From positions 15,805,386 to 15,869,385 of the forward strand of contig NC_088306.1 of the NCBI RefSeq assembly GCF_032854445.1: a stretch of DNA of 64,000 bases, read 5' to 3'. This document shows positions 54,520-64,000 of this stretch, piece by piece. Below the pieces are notes generated by a model. It worked only from the letters and a program-made list of their open reading frames with translations, was not told where the DNA came from and made no database searches. Positions within the stretch are counted from its first letter, which is position 1; each line of letters begins with the position of its first letter. This stretch comes from Liolophura sinensis. Taxonomy: Eukaryota; Mollusca; Polyplacophora; Chitonida; Chitonidae. The position numbers and the translations under genes were made by a program.

Positions 54520-55650
54520 TCATAAGTGAAACTGTGACAGTAATTATGCCAAGGAGGCTGATATAAATGAAAAAATAATTGTGCGGATTTCCGCCGATAC
54601 ATTTCCGGACGGAAAACAGAAAATAAGCCAACTACTTTTAGGATAAATAATGTTTTATGGATCAACACATATTAGTAAAACACATAGAAATACATTTTAT
54701 ACAGGTTAGGCATTTTATTATCATATTGCAATGTATCAATTTGGGCCTAATTTTTAAAATATATGGTTGGTTTTCCAGGAGCACAGAAAACGCCACTTTG
54801 ACATTTTTACAACTTTTGGTCCGAAAAAATCATTTAATAGGCTTCGAAGGCTATGGAGTTTAATTCCTACTTTGAATGAGCCTTCGGGAGATGTCAGTAG
54901 TGGTGACATATAATACCGGATCAATAAATCACTGAAAATGTTGTCCTCAAAAACAAAAGATAAACATAGTTCTGAGATATAGATAAGCCTACATCAAAGT
55001 GAATTATTGGTAACAGTATTATCGTTATTAAGGATTGTACTTTCGGGTGTTAATGAGATAGGTGTCTCAATTTTCAATAATAAAACTGCAAGCTCCGCCC
55101 AAATAACGACCATATTGTTACTAGACGCCAGTTGTTAAGTGACATTCACTAATTCACAATCTGAATTATTAATCTACATGAGCTGTACGTCCATTTAACT
55201 TTGATCAAGGAAAATGTAACGTCTATAACCTAGCATCTCCTATAAGCACGGTCAGCCAATCAGAAACAATTTCGTATGCCTTCAAACAATATATCGCAGA
55301 TATATCATCGGTGAAGGGACACTGGGTACACCCAATAAACACTTGTGTTCTTCCAACAAAAGTCTTGTGTCATTTGAACAACTTTATATATTGTCTTGAA
55401 TTAAAACAAGGTCTTGTGAAATGAATACAAGATGTGTTGGATGTTCTACACAATACACAAATTTTTTGTTGTATTGCATAAATTACTTCATTTTGGCTCA
55501 ACACAAGTTTGTGTTTTATTATTTTGATATACAAACATGTTCACATTTATTAACACAAGATAATGTGTTGAGGTAACACATTTCTGTATTGAATGAAAAC
55601 AACACAAGTTATTATGTTAGATTTCATCACAAGTGTTTTTTGTGTGTATA
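54520..55650. other. AT-rich DNA, no gene; cluster of AACACAAG-like words
   Basis: No coding segment recognised. From ~55330 to 55640 the words ACACAAG and CTTGTGT recur in both orientations, including the palindrome AACACTTGTGTT near 55340. Confidence 0.45.
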
Positions 55651-55654
55651 AAAT

Positions 55655-55755
55655 TTATTTCTTTATCTGATTGGTGTTTTACGCCGCATTCAAGAATATT
55701 TCACTTATACATTATGGTGGGAGGAAACAGGAGCCCGGTGAAAACCCACGACACA
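55655..55755 (-). mobile_element. tRNA-derived SINE, short and internally deleted
   Basis: + strand ATCTGATTGGTGTTTTACGC, CAAGAATATTTCACTTATAC, then directly ATTATGGTGGGAGGAAACAG; the ACGACGGCGGCCAGC segment is missing. Confidence 0.82.
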
Positions 55756-56734
55756 GATAAAATGTATCACGGTAAATTCGGTGAGAGACTTAATATTGGT
55801 CATATGAAATATATAGCCCTAACAAAGCATGGTTAGTACGTGGATGTACGTGTATAGAACAGCTCTTGAAGGATCAAAATTCGACATGCGAGAGCTTACG
55901 GATATCGCTGCCCATTTAGACTTGAGTGTGGATACTCTGCCAACGATAGGCATTACCAAGCAGTGTTAGGCCGCCGTTAAAGCTAGAAATATCTACAACG
56001 AAAACCAGTTCTGCAATAAAGACTACTATGAAAAGAATACATGGTTGAAAAATAGAATTTGGGAAAGAAACTTTTATCGATATATTACAGCGTGTATAAT
56101 ACACAGGTGAAAAAATATTTGCCCCTCTACTTGATTTTAGGACCATATGAAAAAACATCACAAATTTAGGAAAGCAATTCTCCAAGTTTACTGCAGCCAA
56201 TGGTAATCAAAACCAGATGCCTTACATCACCGAACAGAATTTGGTAAAACTATACTAGTATTTGAAGATGGCTGTATAAAACTGCTGACGACTGAATGTT
56301 GTTTGGCGTTTTCCATCCATCATGTAAAAATGAACAATTTATCTCAATAAAATACAAATGACTTTTGAGATATGAAGCCAAAGAAAAGCAAAGAACAGTG
56401 AGTTTGAAAGACGAAAGTTCATTTACGTACACAAGGCGTTTCGATAATAATATCGTTTATTAAGATTTTGCCAACAAGTTCCATGATGAAATTTATTTGC
56501 ATATTCATGGCAGACTAAACCGGGCAAAGTAATGTAGGACTTGCCAAATTCCACTTTCTGTGCAAACTATAAAACATAACTTTACATTGAAAAGTAAAGT
56601 CATTATTTGTTCATCATTCTACTCTAAACTTAATGGTCACCAACTCTTAAAAGAAAACAGTTATCAAACATCATGTTTACCAACACAGGTTCAATATGAA
56701 GAAGTTTGATTTGACTTATTCACTGAATACACGT

Positions 56735-57178
56735 TGCAAATTACCCCATGGGAAACGTTGCAACTTACTCCATGGGAAACGCTGCAACTTACCCCATGGG
56801 AAACGCTGCAACTTACCCCATGGGAAACGTTGCGACTTACTCCATGGGAAACGCTGCAACTTACCCCATAGGGAACGTTGCAACTTACCCCATGGGAAAC
56901 GCTGCAACTTACCCCATGGGGAACGTTGCAACTTACTCCATGGGAAACGCTGCAACTTAGCCAATAGGGAACGTTGCAACTTACCCCATGGGAAACGCTG
57001 CAACTTAGCCCATGGGGAACGTTGCAACTTACTCCATGGGAAACGCTGCAACTTAGCCCATGGGGAACGTTGCAACTTACTCCATGGGAAACGCTGCAAC
57101 TTACTCCATGGGAAAGGCTGCAACTTACTCCATGGGAAACGCTGGAACTTAACCCATGGGGAACGTTGTAACTTACCT
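56735..57178. repeat. 24-bp minisatellite, ~18 copies
   Basis: Unit AACTTACCCCATGGGAAACG plus CTGC. Two variants (GGGAAACGCTGC and GGGGAACGTTGC) alternate in the middle, suggesting a 48-bp dimer. Because 24 is a multiple of 3 and the unit lacks stops in several frames, ORFs up to 201 codons appear on both strands. I do not regard them as genes. Confidence 0.94.
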
Positions 57179-58630
57179 CAAGCGGCGTGCTTTAAATGTT
57201 ACCAATTCTATGGTTATCAACAAATTTGGTGGTTTCATAAAAGTACCAGGTACTGTCGATTTGTACACACTCAACGTCTGCATGTAAAAAGCTTGGGGTA
57301 AAACACCAAAAGTAATGTTCTTTAACATTTACTGAGGCCCTCTGAAAAATCTAAATTCTTTGCTAAAGGCATTGTAACCAACAACGATTCTATGACATAA
57401 TGGAAAATAAGGTATACGGTCTCATGAGAGCGATGAAGGCGATTCTTTCCGGGAAGACAGAAATATTCTCACTGCTGTAATTTGCCCCTGTATGCCCTGG
57501 TATTCCTTCAGGAAATGGGGAAAGATAGCACTTCTCTATATCCTTTTCCTTCTGGCAGCTGACCAGCTTTAATCTCTGCTCAGTACGGATTCCACCGGAC
57601 TATCAAAGCAGATTCGCTTCATCACAACTATATACATATATTAATGTAGGTGAATGCACGTGCAGGTTTGGAGCATACTTAAAACTGTGTGAATAGTAAA
57701 ACCTGGGACAATGGTATAGCCGTTCGCTGTGATGCCATTTAAGGTTTTGCATAGGGCATGCGCCTTTAGAGTAAAGACGAATTCTTCAAGGTTTTAAGCA
57801 GAAGTTCTTCAGGAGACTTAGATGATCTTTCTGGAGTTTGAATAGGAAATACATCTGGAGACAGAATAGAGAATCCAGCGAGGGAACTAAACCTTTGGGT
57901 GTTTAGGATAAAAATCAGCTTAAGAGATAATCTCACTGAGAATTGAATAGAAACGTCATCAGGATAGGCATTATATAATCCTTCGGAGAATATAAAATTT
58001 AAATTGAGACACTTAACAGGGCATTCATCATGACACCTAAGCAGACACCCAAACAGACACTTAACAAGAAATCCGCCAAGGCTCAAACAGGCTATTTGAC
58101 AAGATACTTACTTGGATACAATATAGGTTATCCATCAGGACACCTAATTATGCCCAGTTAAGTTCCCGTAACACCAAGTGCACAATAGACATTGTGACTA
58201 TAGCGATTTCGTGTCTCGCGTTATCTGTTATGAGTAGTGAAACGACCTCAGCTTTAGTTTGCACTCTCTCTCTTTCAGCTTGTTATCTGATGGAGTGCCG
58301 GTTCCTCACATACCTGTACATGACAGCGCATGCGCAAGCGTCTTCAGCATACATGTACACCGGTTAGACTCACAGCAGAGGTCGTAGTCTTATAACCGAT
58401 GAAACTAGTTAGAGGTTAGATCTAACATGATATCAAGAGTTAAACTTGTACACCTATACCAGAGAATCGCTTTAACCAGGTTTAAAAAACTAACGTTTTG
58501 TTGTCCAACCGGATGCCCTGCAAACATCATATAAATATTCAGTTTTTCCTATGACGTCACATCACCAGTGCTGTCGCGGAGTATCAGACATAAGATATAG
58601 TATGAGAGTACGAAGCAGAACGCAGGATTC
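57179..58630. other. No gene recognised; faint old tandem structure
   Basis: From ~57775 to 58150 short words such as TCAGGAGACTTAGA, TCAGGACACCTAATT and AACAGACACTTAACA recur at irregular ~30-bp spacing, probably a decayed minisatellite. The rest is plain AT-rich DNA. Confidence 0.4.
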
Positions 58631-58631
58631 G

Positions 58632-58637
58632 TTTATT
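58632..58637 (-). terminator. Probable STEAP polyadenylation signal
   Basis: Minus-strand AATAAA about 160 bp beyond the STEAP stop codon, the nearest canonical signal downstream. Confidence 0.55.
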
Positions 58638-58795
58638 ACACCCATTACATTGCAGATTCGGTACTTTCAATTCATGAAAAAATCTATTTCTTAGTTCCAC
58701 ATTCTATTAAAAGTCAGAATTTTCTTTCACTAAGAAACACCACCACAACACCAAGAAGTTGGTAAATTTGACTCTACACGAAATCTGTCGCCCCG

Positions 58796-60271
58796 TTATG
58801 GTATATCTTGTAGATCAGCGACAGGCGGGTGAGTAAATACGTCTCTTTCCTTAGACTTTTTTTTGCGTCGGAACTTCTTGCGATCGTGTGACTTTGATGT
58901 TGACTCCTCTTTACTGTCCATCGAATCCTCTCGGTCGAATCCCTGTCGGATTTTATGAAGGTGGTTAGCAATACATGGCATGATCATAAAGAGCTTGAAC
59001 AACAGCGTTAGAACAGGGATGATGACGGCCAGAAAGGCCAGAGAGTCTAGCACGTGCACTTTCTTCGTAGCTTTCGCCCAGTTAGGCAAACCTCGGAAGA
59101 TCGCATGCGCAATGCAGAAGAAGAGAGCCACGTGACCACATCCGGACTGGACGAAGCGCCATTCGCGCCAGTTGAGAGTATGGGCCACAGAAGGGATTGC
59201 AGTTAATCCGAGGATTAGCAGAAGCATCAGGGCTATGATTCCCAGAAACATGGCCGTCTCGGCCTGCCAGAGCATCCAACCAGGCTGATACAAAAATAGC
59301 TCGGACTTGTTAGTGGACAGCAGAATTGACTTGAACACGTAGAAGTCGGGGTAGTAGGTCGGTCCCATGGTCAAAGTGGACATCATCACATGAATGAAGA
59401 TTAAGAAAAGCGCAATGATACCAAGACTCTTTCTCGCCTTCAACCACTTATCCAACCAGCGAGGGAACCTCTTGTGACGAGTGCCGTAGTAAATCTGCGT
59501 CATCCCAGCCACCGAACTCGGCAGGTACGTGATAGCTAACAGGGTGATAGCCGTCATACAGATCGGCTTGTTCAGCACTTTGAGAGGGAACTGGGCCCCG
59601 TCGTAAATCTTCATTCTCACGTAGAACTTAAACACGGCGTATATGAACCAGACGACAAAGATGAGCAAGGTTATCAGAAAAGAACCTCCCCACCCGGAGA
59701 AAAGGCGGATGGGCATTTTCTCTATTCCTCTTGACATGCGCAGTCTCCCCATGTCGACTGGCACGAATCCTAACAGTTTCACCATTTCGCAGATCACGTG
59801 ACGTACTTCGGGATTGTCACTGGCCACGTAGACTCGCTTCTCCTCCGTGCAATAGCCTATATTCTCCATGTTGTAGGCGGACACCACGTTAAAAGCCTTC
59901 ACGAAGCACGTCTGTGGGAACATGGACGCCAAGTACTCGGCATTAGACTCGTTACGATCTCGTTTGTCCTGATTAGACACATCAATGACGACTTTACCGG
60001 ACAAAATATCTTGGAACTCGAGCAGGGAGTTGAAATGTTTCTTGTGAATAGCAAAGACGAGCATGGTGGCCGTCTTTATGCATTCTTCGATTGAGACTAC
60101 ATCCACGCCCGCAAAAATCTGGTCTCGCTTCGCCAAGTCTCGCTCCTCAGGAAATCTGCTTCCGATGATGACGTTGTACCCAGCACGAAGCAACCGCTTT
60201 GATATGGCTAACCCGAAATCCCCTGTACCAATCACACCCAATACCCGCAGATCAACAATTGCGTTCGCCAT
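58796..60271 (-). CDS. STEAP: STEAP-family metalloreductase (NADPH-dependent ferric/cupric reductase)
   Basis: 491 codons, close to vertebrate STEAP2/3/4 (about 460-490). STEAPs pass electrons from cytosolic NADPH through FAD and one heme across the membrane to Fe3+ or Cu2+. N-terminal oxidoreductase domain: GTGDFG at 15-20 (Rossmann dinucleotide loop), GSRFPE at 37-42, ESNAEYL at 108-114, KAFNVVSAY at 125-133. The six-helix membrane domain starts near 197; heme ligands are His294 (FIHVMM) and His389 (CIAHAI), with NWREWRFVQSGCGH between. C-terminus ends in a basic run (RKKFRRKKKSK). I chose the ATG giving MANAIVDL: an acceptor TGTATTAACAG lies just upstream at 60288-60289, so the upstream in-frame Met falls in intron. 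No paralogue assignment is attempted. Confidence 0.94.
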   Translation of the reverse strand: MANAIVDLRVLGVIGTGDFGLAISKRLLRAGYNVIIGSRFPEERDLAKRDQIFAGVDVVSIEECIKTATMLVFAIHKKHFNSLLEFQDILSGKVVIDVSNQDKRDRNESNAEYLASMFPQTCFVKAFNVVSAYNMENIGYCTEEKRVYVASDNPEVRHVICEMVKLLGFVPVDMGRLRMSRGIEKMPIRLFSGWGGSFLITLLIFVVWFIYAVFKFYVRMKIYDGAQFPLKVLNKPICMTAITLLAITYLPSSVAGMTQIYYGTRHKRFPRWLDKWLKARKSLGIIALFLIFIHVMMSTLTMGPTYYPDFYVFKSILLSTNKSELFLYQPGWMLWQAETAMFLGIIALMLLLILGLTAIPSVAHTLNWREWRFVQSGCGHVALFFCIAHAIFRGLPNWAKATKKVHVLDSLAFLAVIIPVLTLLFKLFMIMPCIANHLHKIRQGFDREDSMDSKEESTSKSHDRKKFRRKKKSKERDVFTHPPVADLQDIP

Positions 60272-60288
60272 CTTGGAATCTTCTTCAC

Positions 60289-60650
60289 CTGTTAATACAA
60301 TGACAAAATACAATTAAGCTAAAGCTAAAACATAAGTAAGGTTCACCATACAGACAACTGAAAACTATGCGTAAGAATACTTTCATTTAGTTTTTCAGAT
60401 TTTTGAGGAGAGTGTTGAAAGGCATTCAAATATTTGAATACTGTGGTGGGCTTTAAGAGCCCTATTGACGGTATCTAGGAACTCTGACGTCACATCAACC
60501 GTCATCCCTGATGTTCACGAGAAAGACGGTTTTTTTGGAACATTATTTCAATAATCTTTTATTCATGGGTAAAAAGAGATATTCAAACTTTCAGTGTCGT
60601 GCTTAAACTTCCTGTGACACCAGAGTTCCTAATCTCTGAGAGTATGGTTC
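60289..60650 (-). other. Presumed 5' intron of the STEAP gene
   Basis: Follows (on minus) the acceptor at 60288-60289. No first exon is identified. A TGACGTCA palindrome lies near 60485. Otherwise unremarkable. Confidence 0.45.
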
Positions 60651-61752
60651 ATAAGAGGGACGGACAAAAGCCCCGGCGGACAAACACCCTGCGGACAAAA
60701 CCCCAGCGGGCTAAACCCCAGTCGGACAAAACCCCCCGGCAAACATAAGCCCCTCGATCAGTTATTCAGATTTCAATAAATGTTTGCAATCAATAGAACC
60801 CCTTCTTGCTCGTTCAATCGCCATGTATTCTAACCGTTTTTGACGACATCTTTCAGCTGTGTACGGACTGCTCGATCGCCATTCAAGGCTTATCTTAAAG
60901 TCTACAAGTATGGTAAACAATTGCTGTTTTGCAGTTTGTGTTTTCAGCAGAAGAATTTTTTTCCCTATTCTATGAACACAAATATTATATGCATATATGT
61001 TAATTGTTCCTATCCGTGAAATATACTTTACATGCTATAGCCCAACACCTCTAAAGAAAATGGTTGATTCCAAATACTTGTAACAGTGAGGGTTTAAACC
61101 TCAGAAAACTAAAGAAACAAAACGTGCCTGTTTCAATCTTTCAGAGTGCAGATGTTCAAAAACATTCATTTTTCCTGATTATCCTGTTCTTTTTAAGCGT
61201 ATTCAAAAAAAATATTTTTCTTGTGAACTACAATATTATTTGGTTTCCGAAATTTATAAATAATCAAAATTTTTAAATACATCTGTTAAAGTGAACATAT
61301 AAAATTACATAAGATGCCTGTAAAGCGACTCAAAATGAATACCTTAGAGCAGGCGCGAGGTGATACTGTGTTAAGTATCCTGTATGCCATGGCGAAATAC
61401 TTCAGCCAAACAAACTGAGTATAGCGTTAGAATAAACATATATTTGCCCGACGAAAAGCATTCAATGATAATATTAGAGACATCAGAGACAGTCATTTTT
61501 GGCGACATCGTTGTGAAAACTTATGAGAGGAAATCTGTTGAACACGAGTGACAGACTGAGACAGATTTTGATGACAAGTTTTTAGATGGAAAACAAAGTC
61601 ACACTGTTTGAATATCCGTCAACAAATACTTAGCATCATTTTGTTAGACTGTCGAATATGATTTCTAGGTTAATCAAGACGACTGGGCTTTTGTCTGCTG
61701 GGGCTTTTGTCCGCCTTGGCTTTTGTCCGCGGGGCTGCTGACCTCTTGGCTT
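60651..61752. mobile_element. MITE-like element with tandem-repeat inverted ends (~1.1 kb)
   Basis: Left end AAGAGGGACGGACAAAAGCC then GGCGGACAAACACCCTGCGG, continuing as ~16-bp units to ~60750. Right end (61688-61752) is the reverse complement type: CTTTTGTCTGCTGGGG, CTTTTGTCCGCCTTGG, CTTTTGTCCGCGGGG, ending CCTCTT. The interior has no transposase. A non-autonomous DNA transposon is the simplest reading; no clear target-site duplication is visible. Confidence 0.6.
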
Positions 61753-64000
61753 TTTTTTTCTGGATTCCGTCCATGAAGTCCACCTTAGAATTCAAAGTTT
61801 GAACGCTTTTAACTCTTTGCACAAAAATGTAAAAAATAAATGAAAGTATATTTATGCATAGTTTTAAGTGGTCTATTTAGCCATGTCTACCTCGATTTTT
61901 AGAGGTGTTTTCCTTTAATACTACAAGGCTAAAAAGACTATTAATGCTTAGATGACTTAATTGTTCACTTGAAATTTATGTTGGATTACAAGCACTACCA
62001 TTAATACGTCTTTATTTAAAGGGCGGTTTGGTTTTCTTCACCATATACGTTGAGTAAATCATATTTTATTTGAATTGATTTATTTGACTGGTGTTTTTAC
62101 GACGTACCCCAAAATATTAATCATGTTTATTAACGACGTAAAAGACAAGTCAAATAAATAAGTAACTGATTAAGTCACCGATTTAGTGCATGCTTGCTGG
62201 TTATGTGTTGTATCAATACGCATGTTTGATCTAATCCAGTTCTGTCTGGGTTGGGAGCGACTTGATTTGGATCAATACACGTAGGCCTACGCCCAAGCCC
62301 AAACCGAACCATCGTCATAGAACAACATATACTTCTCCTTAATCAAAAAATGAAAGAGACAAGAAAAGGTAAATTCAAGGCGAGAAAGAAACATTTAGCA
62401 CTCGATATTTGAAAAAATATGTTGATAAAATATTATGCTTTAAAGTTTTTCAGAAGCGCGCCTAACATGGTCTTGTGTACACAGTCAAAAATAAGCAAAA
62501 AAAAAAAAAAATACATGTATTAAGCCTTGGATGAAGATTCAGTTACACATCCCAGACAGAGAGACGTGCCCATGCGCTAAAGCTTCAATAAAATATCACT
62601 TCGCAAAAATATTCCAGGACCAGAGGAGTAAAGTTGACCTTAACATCACAATAAAGGGTTTTCTCTTAGATATAATTCGTGTACACACAAATGCTTAATA
62701 CCTATTTATTATTTTCATTCAAAATAACATAGGCTGTTATCTTTTATTTCACAGACTGTAAACTGACCTATCACATTGTGAAATATTAGCTCAGTTGACG
62801 CATGACCTGGACATATAGGCTCACATCCAAAGTCCCATTTCCTGTTGGAGTTTAAGGGCGAACGAGGGAACCTGAGCGCTTTTGGGATGTTACTGATTCA
62901 AAGACCACAAACCGTTTGATGTTGTTGTTGTAACCATATCCTGGTGGTTGCCAATTTATACGGCTTAACCTCTGTCTGTTAGGTTAGGTAAATGTTAGGT
63001 TACAGCAATGTGTATCGTGTTAACGCGAAGTGTTTTCTTAACTCTCACAGGGAAAAGTCTCATCCAAAACTGTGATGGAGGCTTCCAGATGCACGTGGAC
63101 TCTCACTAGGCATGTCTGCTTCCAGAGTAGACTCTGATGCTAAGGTCCGCCATTGGTAAATGTCCGCCATTGGTGATACTCCCTTCGGCGCGAAGCAAAC
63201 GTTATATACAGCTTAACGTTTGCCGATATAGTATGGCAACCATTTGTGTGATAGACGATATATTAACTCAGGAATCTGGCGTAGAAAATCCGAACGGGTA
63301 ATGAAATTATATGCTCTGAGACTGAGGGGTTGGGGAGCGGGATTGAGAATTCAGACTATGAGAAGAGGCTATGAGGGGGCAGTTTGTTCCAGAATATTCA
63401 GGATAAACAACCAAAGATGTCTGTATCTACAGGTTAGCTTGTCTCATATGACGGCACGGCGAAATTCCATGCCTGTAGTATCGGTTCACGTTCGTGAGTT
63501 TTTTTTTTTTTTTTGGGGGGGGGGGGGGCGTGAGTGAGGAGGGTGGGTGGGTGTGAGTAGGGCTGGTGGTGGGAGTATACCCATATAGATGACCGTGAAA
63601 CGGCAACCACAATCCCACACAAACAGTATCGTGTGTACAAGCGTAACTTTTCTGCAATTCTTTGTATGATCACCAGAACCACACGATTGCGGGCCGAGTC
63701 AGTCGACCTTATGGTGGAGGCGCCTGAACGAGGTAGAAGGTCGCTCGTGACAGTGAGAGGCCCTCTTGGCACAGAACGATTTGGCTGATTCTAACATAGG
63801 ATATGAAGGCTGCTCTTATGACGTAAGATGCGTCCAAAAATGCCGTGTTTTCTATACAACTGGTCCTATACACTCCAAAAAATTAATCTGTTAAGTTTAA
63901 CAGGAAGCCTGTCGTCTTAGCCATACTAGATATGCATTTTGTAATCACAACACAATATTGTGTCGTAATCGAGATAATGTTCTGTTAGAATCGTTACATT
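61753..64000. other. Non-coding DNA, no gene recognised
   Basis: AT-rich, with an inverted pair of SINE tails at 62078-62162 and a T-run/G-run at 63501-63530 followed by G-rich sequence. No conserved coding segment. Confidence 0.45.
62078..62162. repeat. Inverted pair of SINE 3' ends
   Basis: TTTATTTGACTGGTGTTTTTACGACGT on the left and ACGACGTAAAAGACAAGTCAAATAAA on the right are reverse complements apart from a few bases, with ~25 bp between. Two SINE tails in opposite orientation, able to form a hairpin. Confidence 0.8.

Noticed and set aside
56696..57301. 201-codon + ORF and 135-codon minus ORF
   Set aside because: Both follow from a 24-bp stop-free repeat; no signal peptide, domain or splice context.
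60272..60313. Upstream in-frame Met for STEAP (14 extra residues)
   Set aside because: A good acceptor TATTAACAG lies between it and the MANAIV start, so these bases are intron; MANAIV also fits the usual STEAP N-terminus.
63501..63657. Poly-proline/poly-lysine minus ORFs
   Set aside because: Created by a T-run/G-run low-complexity tract.

Overview
This is a eukaryotic, animal nuclear window. The four protein-coding genes are intron-bearing or metazoan in type, introns and intergenic DNA are AT-rich, and there is no bacterial operon structure. A tRNA-derived SINE family (about 17 recognisable copies, most in reverse orientation) and a second tRNA-headed SINE point to a marine lophotrochozoan, most likely a mollusc. 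That taxonomic call rests on remembered repeat appearance and the gene complement, not on a database match.

Layout. 1-1366: 3' end of a class II CPD photolyase gene on +; only its last exon is inside the window. 1367-10800: non-coding DNA with several minisatellites, including a 46-bp array and a ~1.95-kb array of 48-bp units with a four-unit higher-order period. 10799-32791: a complete 16-exon ANKMY1 gene on - (MORN repeats, ankyrin repeats, C-terminal MYND zinc finger). I assembled it by hand; every donor and acceptor is phase-compatible and the product is about 1,111 aa. 32792-35457: head-to-head upstream region shared with PCED1, holding an RFX-type X-box on the ANKMY1 side and E-box, CCAAT and ETS sites on the PCED1 side. 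35458-40300: a complete four-exon PCED1 gene on + (PC-esterase, SGNH fold, ~550 aa). 40301-58640: a repeat-rich gene desert with many SINEs, a broken Crypton-type tyrosine recombinase fragment, a broken gypsy-type retroelement cut off by a SINE, three copies of an unnamed ~300-420 bp dispersed repeat, and a 24-bp minisatellite. 58796-60271: a STEAP-family metalloreductase on - in a single coding exon. 60651-61752: a MITE-like element whose inverted ends are themselves short tandem repeats. The rest holds no gene I can support.

The most unusual signal is that at least six minisatellites are built from exon-intron junctions. In ANKMY1 the arrays at exons 4, 7, 12 (both sides) and 14, and in the photolyase the array at the last exon, repeat a unit holding the edge of the neighbouring exon plus (in most) its splice site. 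The tandem duplications therefore spread from splice junctions into the introns and multiplied candidate splice sites. In exon 12 the 60-bp unit stays in frame with the exon, so partial intron retention would add 20-residue repeats.

The genes are not an operon or pathway. ANKMY1 and PCED1 are divergent neighbours that may share promoter DNA. The photolyase (DNA repair) and STEAP (NADPH-dependent metal reduction) genes are unrelated neighbours.
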